Positions 1 to 5,915 of a DNA stretch of 6,000 nucleotides are shown in pieces; the first letter of the stretch is position 1, and every line of letters starts with the position of its first letter. Below the pieces are notes generated by a model that saw only the letters and a program-made list of their open reading frames with translations, ran no database searches and was not told the DNA's origin. Both the position numbers and the translations under genes were made by a program. Source of the DNA: Methanobacteriota archaeon (GTDB lineage Archaea > Thermoplasmatota > Poseidoniia > Poseidoniales > Poseidoniaceae); assembly GCA_029979405.1 (NCBI GenBank), contig JAPOHM010000093.1, positions 1 to 6,000 of the forward strand, read 5' to 3'.

Positions 1-1
1 A

Positions 2-874
2 ATGGTAGGATTGTTAGCAATTGGTATCATGATGGCTCGAGGATACAAAGGAGCGATTATCTATGGAATTGCAGGAATTACTGGGATTGCATGGATCCTG
101 GGCGCTATGGACATGCATGTTGCTGACGCATACAACGGTGGTGTTGAAGTGGCTGCACCTGCATTAGGAGACATTTTCTCAACTGATGGGTTCGATACCG
201 GAGCTGTAGGAGCCGCATTAGGGGCATTGGCTGACCTTGACTCTGAAACTATTGGAGCATTTTTGCTTGTTATGATTACCTTCCTATTCGTGGATATCTT
301 TGATACAGCAGGAACACTCTATGGTGTCGGTAAAATGGCAGGAAAGGTCGACGAAGACGACAACTTAGAGGGTGCAGATGAAGCATTCATGTCAGATGCG
401 GTTGCAACAATAGCTGGAGCACTCTGTGGTACAAGCACAACAACAACGTACATCGAATCTGCTGCTGGAATCGAAGAAGGTGGAAAGACCGGATTAGTAT
501 CTGTTGTAGTTGGTGTATTGATGCTTATGGGACTATTCCTTTCTGGACTTTTGCAAGCAATACCTGCATTCGCTGTTGCTCCGGCACTAGTAGTCGTAGG
601 TGCAATGATGATGCGTGGTGCTGCTGAAATTGATTGGAATGACAAAGAAATAGCTATTCCTGCATTCATTACCATCGTAATGATGCCATTGACATATTCA
701 ATTGCAGATGGAATTGCTTGGGGTATCATTGCTTATGTTCTTATGAAGTTGGGTACTAGCAAGACTGACCAAATAAACCCCGTAATGGGCACCCTATGTG
801 CATTGATGATAATGTTCTATCTCGGACCAGGGGATGAGACTACATTCGAATGGCTCATCAACATGATATTCTGA
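2..874 (+). CDS. AzgA-type NCS2 purine (adenine/guanine/hypoxanthine) permease, C-terminal part
   Basis: This is the last 290 residues of an integral membrane purine permease; the N-terminus lies before the window, and the ATG at position 2 is probably an internal methionine. Family members are usually about 430-480 residues, so roughly a third is missing. AzgA-family hallmarks are visible: FVDIFDTAGTLYGVG at residues 96-110 of the visible part, the GTST-TTYIESAAG-GGKTGL block at 143-165, and APALVVVGAMMM near 194-204, each in or next to hydrophobic segments. In characterised relatives these blocks form the substrate-binding core and the protein imports purine bases by proton symport. The C-terminus has about three further hydrophobic segments and ends shortly after a GPGDET stretch. 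A strong hairpin follows 54 nt after the stop, and the next gene is Hpt, which uses the same bases; together they suggest purine salvage. The family call is firm; which purine is carried is not determined. Confidence 0.93.
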   Translation: MVGLLAIGIMMARGYKGAIIYGIAGITGIAWILGAMDMHVADAYNGGVEVAAPALGDIFSTDGFDTGAVGAALGALADLDSETIGAFLLVMITFLFVDIFDTAGTLYGVGKMAGKVDEDDNLEGADEAFMSDAVATIAGALCGTSTTTTYIESAAGIEEGGKTGLVSVVVGVLMLMGLFLSGLLQAIPAFAVAPALVVVGAMMMRGAAEIDWNDKEIAIPAFITIVMMPLTYSIADGIAWGIIAYVLMKLGTSKTDQINPVMGTLCALMIMFYLGPGDETTFEWLINMIF

Positions 875-909
875 GATTACATTGAGTGATGTGAATTAGA
901 TAAGATATA

Positions 910-923
910 CTGTCAACTGACAG
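910..923. repeat. Short perfect inverted repeat CTGTCA-AC-TGACAG
   Basis: Two 6-nt arms separated by 2 nt lie 35 nt after the permease stop and just before the larger hairpin. The spacing is too tight for a stable RNA hairpin using all six pairs, so it could be a small protein-binding palindrome, part of the 3'-end structure, or chance. No function can be assigned. Confidence 0.3.
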
Positions 924-928
924 AAGCC

Positions 929-960
929 GCGGCGACTGGGGTTTCGACCCCGGTCGCTGC
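929..960 (+). terminator. 14-bp UUCG-capped hairpin after the permease gene (putative terminator or 3'-end stabiliser)
   Basis: Bases 929-942 pair with 947-960 without any bulge around a TTCG loop (943-946). The stem has 14 pairs, two of them G-U wobbles (931/958 and 937/952), and is much more GC-rich than its surroundings. UUCG occurs on the plus strand, so the structure suits the permease transcript. It is followed by a pyrimidine-rich stretch (961-976) and TTTT (979-982) rather than a clean T run. It sits between the permease stop and the TATA-like box of the next gene, where a transcript end is expected. Archaeal termination depends mainly on T tracts, so the stem may instead protect the 3' end or act in processing. 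Confidence 0.6.
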
Positions 961-976
961 TCCAATTCTTCTTCCC

Positions 977-986
977 AATTTTATAG
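977..986 (+). promoter_or_regulatory. Candidate TATA-box promoter for hpt
   Basis: AATTTTATAG lies 36-45 nt upstream of the hpt start codon, immediately after the hairpin region. An archaeal TATA box is normally centred about 26 nt before the transcription start, which would place initiation near 1008 and give a leader of about 14 nt. No clear BRE is visible, because the bases before the box are pyrimidine-rich. Support is motif and position only. Confidence 0.4.
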
Positions 987-1021
987 GAATAATTCATTTG
1001 TCACCCTAAAGTGGGAATTAC

Positions 1022-1594
1022 ATGTCCGGAGATAAATACGAAATTCTCAGACAAAGCGTAATCAATGCTCCAGTAGTAATGAGAGGAGATTACCCGTACT
1101 TCATCCACCCCTTGACAGATGGTGTTCCAAGTCAAACCTCTGAATTATTGGCTGCCGCTAGGGATTTGATTTTTGAAAAGGTGGATTGGGATTCAGTAGA
1201 TATCATTCTAGGCATTGAAGCCATGGGAATTCCTCTTGCCGCCGCATTATGTCTCAAATCGGGTAAACCACTTGTAATTGGCAGAAAGAGAGAGTATGGT
1301 CTTCCTGGTGAAACAGCAATCGACCAATCAACTGGTTACTCTAAGGGTGAAATTTACCTAAACGACATCCGAGAAGGAGATGGCGTCTTTATTGTAGATG
1401 ATGTTGTATCAACCGGTGGAACCCTTTTACCAATACTGCAAGCAGTTGACAGAATTGGAGCAACGGTATCCGACTGTTGGATAGTTTTTGAGAAAGGAAA
1501 CGGCATGAATTTTGTTAGAAGCCAGGGTGAATGGCCATTGAATAGCCTTGTAAGAATAGAGATGGACGGATCCAAAGTCGTAGTATTAGACTGA
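1022..1594 (+). CDS. hpt: Archaeal-type hypoxanthine/guanine phosphoribosyltransferase (Hpt)
   Basis: A 190-residue type I phosphoribosyltransferase of the purine-salvage pathway, expected in the cytoplasm. It transfers the phosphoribosyl group of PRPP to hypoxanthine and/or guanine, giving IMP or GMP. The PRPP-binding signature VFIVDDVVSTGGTL is at residues 122-135, with the two acidic residues D126 and D127 characteristic of the loop. The archaeal Hpt pattern is also clear: APVVMRGDYPYFIHPLTDG (16-34), GIEAMGIPLA (64-73), RKREYGLPGE (88-97) and TGYSKGE (104-110). The length matches archaeal Hpt. The ATG at 1022 is chosen because the conserved N-terminal region begins soon after; only a weak purine-rich stretch (GTGGGA) precedes it, so the leader may be short. 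The upstream permease probably supplies the substrate, although a hairpin and a candidate promoter suggest separate transcription. Related PRTases for adenine or orotate are less likely given the YGLPGE and SKGE blocks. Confidence 0.92.
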   Translation: MSGDKYEILRQSVINAPVVMRGDYPYFIHPLTDGVPSQTSELLAAARDLIFEKVDWDSVDIILGIEAMGIPLAAALCLKSGKPLVIGRKREYGLPGETAIDQSTGYSKGEIYLNDIREGDGVFIVDDVVSTGGTLLPILQAVDRIGATVSDCWIVFEKGNGMNFVRSQGEWPLNSLVRIEMDGSKVVVLD

Positions 1595-1613
1595 ACAAAA
1601 TAATCTAATTTGA

Positions 1614-1621
1614 TTTATTTA
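1614..1621 (+). promoter_or_regulatory. Candidate TATA box of the molybdoenzyme operon
   Basis: TTTATTTA sits 63-70 nt before the start of the fused iron-sulfur/NrfD gene. If used, transcription would begin near 1644, giving a leader of about 40 nt that includes the right half of the inverted repeat at 1635-1665. The same T-rich stretch (about 1608-1625) follows the hpt stop by 13 nt and could also serve as the hpt T-tract terminator. An A9 run (1628-1636) follows. The call rests on composition and position. Confidence 0.35.
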
Positions 1622-1634
1622 GTTTGGAAAAAAA

Positions 1635-1665
1635 AATTACACGACTAAGATAAGTTAATGTAATT
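1635..1665. promoter_or_regulatory. Inverted repeat AATTACA-N17-TGTAATT (possible operator)
   Basis: A perfect 7-nt inverted repeat (1635-1641 and 1659-1665) with a 17-nt spacer lies in the only gene-free stretch before the molybdoenzyme operon, around the predicted transcription start. Half-site centres are 24 nt apart, a little over two helical turns, which would suit a dimeric regulator binding one face. Because the region is AT-rich, a chance match is possible. Confidence 0.3.
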
Positions 1666-1683
1666 CGAAAACGAGCGGGCCTT

Positions 1684-3093
1684 ATGGTAAATTATGGATT
1701 CGCTATTGACAACAGGAAATGTATTGGTTGTCACGCATGTACAGTTGCATGCAAATCAGAACATGATATTCCTGTCGGAGTAAATAGAACTCATGTTAAG
1801 TATATCGAAACCGGAGAATATCCAAATTCTAATCGTGAATTCAGTGTTCACAGATGCAACCACTGTGAAGACGCACCATGTACTACTATTTGTCCAACTA
1901 CTGCCTTGTTTACAAGAACTGATGGCATAGTTGACTTTGACGATGAAAGATGTATTGGATGTAAATCTTGCATGCAAGCATGCCCGTATGATGCATTATA
2001 CATCAATCCAGATTCTGGAACTGCCGCAAAGTGTAACTACTGCGCTCACAGAATCGAAAATTCATATGAGCCAGCATGTGTAATAGTTTGTCCCGTGGAA
2101 GCGATAGTAAGCGGCGATTTGGACGATAAAAATTCGAACTTATCCGTTCTTATTGCGGAGAATGAAACAAAAGTCAGGAAACCAGAATCTGGAACCATTC
2201 CAAACGTATTCTACTTGGATACGTCTGACGAGATGTTAGACCCATTTGCTACAGAAAGGACTGCTGAAGGAATGTTCAATGAACAGTCAGCAGGGGTTGG
2301 ACATTTTGCTAAATATGCTCAAGATAGATTAGGCGCGGCGGACCAAAATTCAATGTTAGTACAATTGGCCCTCGAAATGAAAGCAAAAGATGCAAATCCT
2401 AGAGACCAAGCAATTATTCGGGATGTTGCAGCGAAATTGGCTGATAATTCTCCAAGTGCAAAAAGAGCATACGACTCCCCATCCAAAGGTATTCTTTGGG
2501 GATGGGAGGTTAGTGCTTATATCTGGACCAAGGGGATTGCTGCAGGCACGTATATGGTCGCAATGATTCTTTGGCTTAGTGGCTACCTACCCGAAATGGA
2601 TGACTTATGGATTCCTGTTACCGGAGTAGGATTAGTTTTCATGGCAATAACAGGACTGCTCCTAATCAAAGATTTAGACAGGCCAGAAAGGTTCCTGTAT
2701 GTTATGTTAAGACCAAACTGGAATTCATGGTTGGTCAAGGGAGCATACATTCTGGCAGCATACGGAGCAATACTCTCTCTAACGCTCGGAATTGTCCTAC
2801 TCGATCTGAACGAAATTTACCTAGAATATCTTGCATATGTGGGTATTCCAATAGCAGCCCTTACTGGAGTTTACACGGCATGGCTACTGCAACAAGCTAA
2901 AGCAAGATCATGGTCCAAAGACAATCTATTGCCATTAAAATTCTTAATTGAAACAATACTAATCGGTGGGGCAACGTTGGCGATAATTATCGGTGGCATC
3001 TTACCTATTGTTTTAGGGGTGTTCGGGCTTATTGTGATCCTGATTCATGGTCATCATGTAATCGAAAAGCCACAGGTGGAGCCATTATTGTGA
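1684..3093 (+). CDS. Fused four-cluster [4Fe-4S] electron-transfer protein and NrfD/PsrC-like membrane anchor
   Basis: This 469-residue protein joins two subunits usually made separately. Residues 1 to about 150 are a DmsB/PsrB/NrfC-type ferredoxin module with 16 cluster cysteines: C13, C16, C19, C23; C58, C61, C66, C70; C90, C93, C96, C100; C117, C120, C132, C136, enough for four [4Fe-4S] clusters. Residues about 150-268 form a polar, mostly charged linker. Residues about 270-460 hold roughly six hydrophobic segments (near 275-299, 306-328, 349-374, 380-403, 419-439 and 439-457) with an NrfD/PsrC-like start (WGWEVSAYIWTKGIAAGTY) and a LDRPERF motif after the second segment. In the family, the iron-sulfur part carries electrons between the molybdenum subunit and quinone at the membrane. 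PsrC has eight segments, so this anchor looks short. No signal peptide is visible, implying that the iron-sulfur domain is cytoplasmic. The ATG at 1684 lacks a good Shine-Dalgarno site, but the ferredoxin domain starts at once (first cluster cysteine at residue 13), supporting it. No frameshift or stop interrupts the junction. Confidence 0.88.
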   Translation: MVNYGFAIDNRKCIGCHACTVACKSEHDIPVGVNRTHVKYIETGEYPNSNREFSVHRCNHCEDAPCTTICPTTALFTRTDGIVDFDDERCIGCKSCMQACPYDALYINPDSGTAAKCNYCAHRIENSYEPACVIVCPVEAIVSGDLDDKNSNLSVLIAENETKVRKPESGTIPNVFYLDTSDEMLDPFATERTAEGMFNEQSAGVGHFAKYAQDRLGAADQNSMLVQLALEMKAKDANPRDQAIIRDVAAKLADNSPSAKRAYDSPSKGILWGWEVSAYIWTKGIAAGTYMVAMILWLSGYLPEMDDLWIPVTGVGLVFMAITGLLLIKDLDRPERFLYVMLRPNWNSWLVKGAYILAAYGAILSLTLGIVLLDLNEIYLEYLAYVGIPIAALTGVYTAWLLQQAKARSWSKDNLLPLKFLIETILIGGATLAIIIGGILPIVLGVFGLIVILIHGHHVIEKPQVEPLL

Positions 3094-3098
3094 GGTGA
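3091..3098 (+). promoter_or_regulatory. Strong Shine-Dalgarno site overlapping the upstream stop codon
   Basis: TGAGGTGA contains the stop codon of the iron-sulfur/NrfD gene (3091-3093) and GAGGTGA (3092-3098), a perfect 7-nt complement of the TCACCTC in the 16S tail encoded in this same window. Four bases separate it from the ATG at 3103. This fixes the start of the catalytic-subunit gene and suggests translational coupling, which would help keep the two subunits in balance. Confidence 0.8.
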
Positions 3099-3102
3099 AA
3101 TT

Positions 3103-5835
3103 ATGTCTAAATCATTCATAGAAAATATAGCACAAAAATTGAGAATTATTCCCAATATTGACAAAAAACCCCACAAGGGAGCTGACCAGCAATTGAGAAA
3201 ATATCCTAACTTCCAAGATTGGGATAACCATACAGAACTGGATGCTCAAGCATGGCCAAAACAAATAGAGAAAAATTACTCTTTAGTTCCCACAACTTGT
3301 TTTAATTGTGAATCCGCTTGTGGATTACTGGCATACGTCGATAAAGATTCAGGCGAGGTCACCAAGTTTGAAGGAAATCCATTGCATCCCGGTAGCAGAG
3401 GTAGAAATTGTGCAAAGGGCCCTGCAACGATTAACCAAATAAAAGACACCGAGAGAATTCTGTATCCTCTAAAGAGGGTTGGAAAAAGAGGTGAAGGAGG
3501 ATGGGAAAGAGTTTCTTGGAATGAGGTCCTTGACGACATTGCCTCCAAGATTAGGGCATCACTTCAAACTGGAGCCAGAGATAGAGTAGTCTACCATGTA
3601 GGAAGGCCTGGCCATGAAGGATATACTAACCGCGTACTGAAAGCTTGGGGAGTAGACGGGCACAACTCACACACCAATATTTGTAGCGCTGGAGCAAGAA
3701 CTGGATATGCAATTTGGCATCAACACGATAGGCCAAGCCCAGACCACAGCAATGCGAAAGTAATACTTCTGTGTTCATCACACTTGGAAACTGGACATTA
3801 CTTCAACCCACATGCTCAAAGAATACTTGAAGGAATGATGGATGGAGCCAAACTGATTGTTGTTGACCCCAGATTATCCAATACTGCATCGATGGCAGAC
3901 CACTGGATCCCAACTTGGCCTGGAAGCGAACCTGCGTTGTTCCTCTGCTGGGCAAAAATGATTTTGGATGAAGGCCTATATGATAGGGAATTCATGGAAA
4001 GCCAGGTTAATTGGGAGCAATATTTGGAAGAAGTACATCCTACAGAAAATAAATCCTTTGAAAAATTCATTGAATTGATTAAAGAGGAGTATTCGATTTA
4101 CACGCCTGAATACGCCTCCCAAGAGTGTCGCATACCTGTCGAACAAGTGATTGAGACTGGAAAGATTGTGGCTAATTCGGGTAGCAAATTGTCATCACAT
4201 GTTTGGAGAGCGGCCTCCATTGGAAACCTCGGAGGGTGGCAAGTAAGTAGGTCTTTACATTTCTTAAATGTCCTCACGGGTTCAGTGGGAACAGAGGGGG
4301 GCACAGCTCCAAACTCTTGGTCAAAGTTCAAACCTGAACTTCCGAATGAACCACCGGCACCTGAAGGTTGGAATGAACTACATTTCCCGCCTGAATATAC
4401 GTTAGCACACTTCGAAATGAGTCATATCTTACCTCATCTAGTAAAAGAGGGAAGAGGAACAATGGATGTTTACTTCACTCGAGTTTTCAATCCTGTATGG
4501 ACATATCCAGATGGATTCTCATGGATTGAGATGCTTCAGAATGAAGAAGCAGTTGGCTGTCATATTGCGATGACGCCGACGTGGAATGAGACGGCTTTCT
4601 TTGCGGATTATGTCATCCCTATGGGGCATGCAAGTGAAAGACACGATATCAACTCATATGCAACCTCCTCAGGTAAATGGGTGGCATTTAGACAACCTGT
4701 ACTAAGAGAATTCCAGAGAAGGCAGGGCAATGAAGTAGAATTCACGCATGAAGTAAATCCTGGTGAAGTATGGGAAGAAGATGAATTCTGGAACGAATTA
4801 AGCCTTAGAATAGACCCTGATGGAAGCATGGGCATCAAGAAGTATTTCATGTCACCATACAGAGATGGAGACACAATGAACCTCGATGATTATTATCAGT
4901 ACATCTTTGAAAGAGTCCCGGGACTTTCTGAAAAATCAAAGGAAGAAGAACTTTCAGAGTTAGAATATATGAGGAAACATGGAGCATTCTTAATTGAGGA
5001 AAGCACTTACAAGAAATACGAAGAAGAAGGATGGCCAACTCCATCTGGAAAGCAAGAATTCTATTCACCAACAATGATTGAATTTGGCTATCCAGAGCAT
5101 GCAATTCCGCATTACAAAATTAAATCTCACGTACATCCTGAAAATTTAGAAGGAGAGGACGAATTCTGCCTACTACCAAACTTTAGATTGCCAATGCACA
5201 TTCATTCGAGATCTGCAAATGCAAAATGGTTAGTTGAGATAGCTCACAGAAACCCAATATGGTTGCATCCAAAAGACGCTAAGAAGTTGGGAGTCACGGA
5301 GGGAGGGCTAATTAAAATCGAGACAGAAATCGGCTGGTTTATCGACAAGGTTTGGGTAACTGAGGCAATCAAGCCAGGAATTGTTGGTTGCTCACATCAC
5401 ATTGGACGCTGGAGAAGGAAACAAGATGCAGGCAACAGAATGATGACAAATACTGTATCTATTGAAGATAAAGGGGGCGGGAAATGGAGAATGAGGACGG
5501 TAGAAGGAATTACTCCATTCAGTTCAGATGACCCAGATACAAACCGATTATTTTGGAGAGATGGAGGTGTCCATCAAAACATTACTCATGCAGTACAACC
5601 AGATCCAATTAGTGGCGCCCACTGTTGGCTTCAAAAAGTAAAATTGTCCCTACCTGGAGATGGTGAAGCATACGGCGACGTCGAAGTAGATACCAATAAA
5701 TCACATGAATATTACAAGAAATGGAATTCTTGGGCAAAGGAAAAGGAAACTCATCCAAGAGGAGAAAGAAGACCGTTGTGGATGAAGAGACCACTTTCAC
5801 CGAGTAAGAAATACTGGTATGTAGATGAAAACTAA
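3103..5835 (+). CDS. Molybdopterin (bis-MGD) oxidoreductase catalytic subunit, DMSO reductase superfamily (Psr/Soe-like)
   Basis: A 910-residue catalytic subunit of a complex iron-sulfur molybdoenzyme. The N-terminal [4Fe-4S] motif is C66-x2-C69-x3-C73-x29-C103, followed by KGP and then PLKRVGKRGEGGWERVSW (122-139), the classic entry to the molybdopterin domain. HTNICSAGARTGY (190-202) is where the metal ligand normally sits, and C194 is the best candidate, pointing to a Cys-Mo enzyme rather than the Asp-ligated nitrate/DMSO group. VDPRLSNTASMADHWIPTWPG (254-274), NVLTGSVGTEGGT (389-401) and ADYVIPMGHASERHD (501-515) are further cofactor-domain signatures; the dinucleotide-binding C-terminal domain runs from about 688 to 850. 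There is no twin-arginine signal, so the site should face the cytoplasm as in SoeA. It follows the iron-sulfur/NrfD gene by 9 nt and should form a complex with it. Sulfite, polysulfide, thiosulfate or another oxyanion are all possible; formate dehydrogenase or assimilatory nitrate reductase is less likely because of the NrfD partner. Confidence 0.9.
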   Translation: MSKSFIENIAQKLRIIPNIDKKPHKGADQQLRKYPNFQDWDNHTELDAQAWPKQIEKNYSLVPTTCFNCESACGLLAYVDKDSGEVTKFEGNPLHPGSRGRNCAKGPATINQIKDTERILYPLKRVGKRGEGGWERVSWNEVLDDIASKIRASLQTGARDRVVYHVGRPGHEGYTNRVLKAWGVDGHNSHTNICSAGARTGYAIWHQHDRPSPDHSNAKVILLCSSHLETGHYFNPHAQRILEGMMDGAKLIVVDPRLSNTASMADHWIPTWPGSEPALFLCWAKMILDEGLYDREFMESQVNWEQYLEEVHPTENKSFEKFIELIKEEYSIYTPEYASQECRIPVEQVIETGKIVANSGSKLSSHVWRAASIGNLGGWQVSRSLHFLNVLTGSVGTEGGTAPNSWSKFKPELPNEPPAPEGWNELHFPPEYTLAHFEMSHILPHLVKEGRGTMDVYFTRVFNPVWTYPDGFSWIEMLQNEEAVGCHIAMTPTWNETAFFADYVIPMGHASERHDINSYATSSGKWVAFRQPVLREFQRRQGNEVEFTHEVNPGEVWEEDEFWNELSLRIDPDGSMGIKKYFMSPYRDGDTMNLDDYYQYIFERVPGLSEKSKEEELSELEYMRKHGAFLIEESTYKKYEEEGWPTPSGKQEFYSPTMIEFGYPEHAIPHYKIKSHVHPENLEGEDEFCLLPNFRLPMHIHSRSANAKWLVEIAHRNPIWLHPKDAKKLGVTEGGLIKIETEIGWFIDKVWVTEAIKPGIVGCSHHIGRWRRKQDAGNRMMTNTVSIEDKGGGKWRMRTVEGITPFSSDDPDTNRLFWRDGGVHQNITHAVQPDPISGAHCWLQKVKLSLPGDGEAYGDVEVDTNKSHEYYKKWNSWAKEKETHPRGERRPLWMKRPLSPSKKYWYVDEN

Positions 5836-5866
5836 ACTGGTGTAAAAAGTAAAGTTACATAGGAAT

Positions 5867-5905
5867 AAAAAAAGTGGAAACGGGGGACCGAAGTCCCCCG
5901 CTTCC
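5867..5905 (-). terminator. 16S rRNA terminator: 13-bp UUCG hairpin plus T7
   Basis: On the minus strand, 10 nt past the 16S 3' end, bases 5905-5893 pair with 5888-5876 around a UUCG loop (5892-5889). Thirteen continuous pairs include one G-U wobble (5901/5880), and the loop has the closing C-G pair of the extra-stable cUUCGg tetraloop. Two nucleotides later comes an uninterrupted T7 (5873-5867). This is a textbook-looking terminator for the rRNA transcript. The plus-strand operon arrives from the other side, its stop 31 nt before the T7; in that direction the stem is followed only by GGG and TTTT (5909-5912), so it may serve as a weaker bidirectional end. Confidence 0.8.
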
Positions 5906-5915
5906 GGGTTTTCTT

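Noticed and set aside
319..729. 136-residue minus-strand reading frame opposite the permease
   Set aside because: It is a low-complexity, Ser/Thr/Pro/Ala-rich antisense translation of a confident permease gene. Other minus-strand frames of 60-90 residues opposite the Hpt, iron-sulfur and molybdenum genes were rejected for the same reason.
926..963. tRNA-like 3' end (GGGGTTTCGACCCC followed by ...TCCA)
   Set aside because: It resembles a T arm ending in CCA, but the loop is one T out of register with GGTTCGA, the stem is 14 bp instead of 5, and the upstream 70 bases are AT-rich with no D or anticodon arm. It is a plain hairpin.
1628..1636. A9 run as a regulatory or slippage element
   Set aside because: It is intergenic in an AT-rich stretch, outside any coding frame, and has no supporting structure beyond the adjoining inverted repeat.
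2607..2900. 97-residue plus-strand reading frame inside the iron-sulfur/NrfD gene
   Set aside because: It lies wholly within a well-supported gene in another frame, has no recognisable domain and no credible ribosome binding site, and reads as an out-of-frame translation.
3103..5835. Formate dehydrogenase or assimilatory nitrate reductase as the product
   Set aside because: The overall fold signatures are shared, but the partner is an NrfD-type membrane protein with a four-cluster ferredoxin, and the metal-ligand segment lacks the patterns typical of those enzymes.
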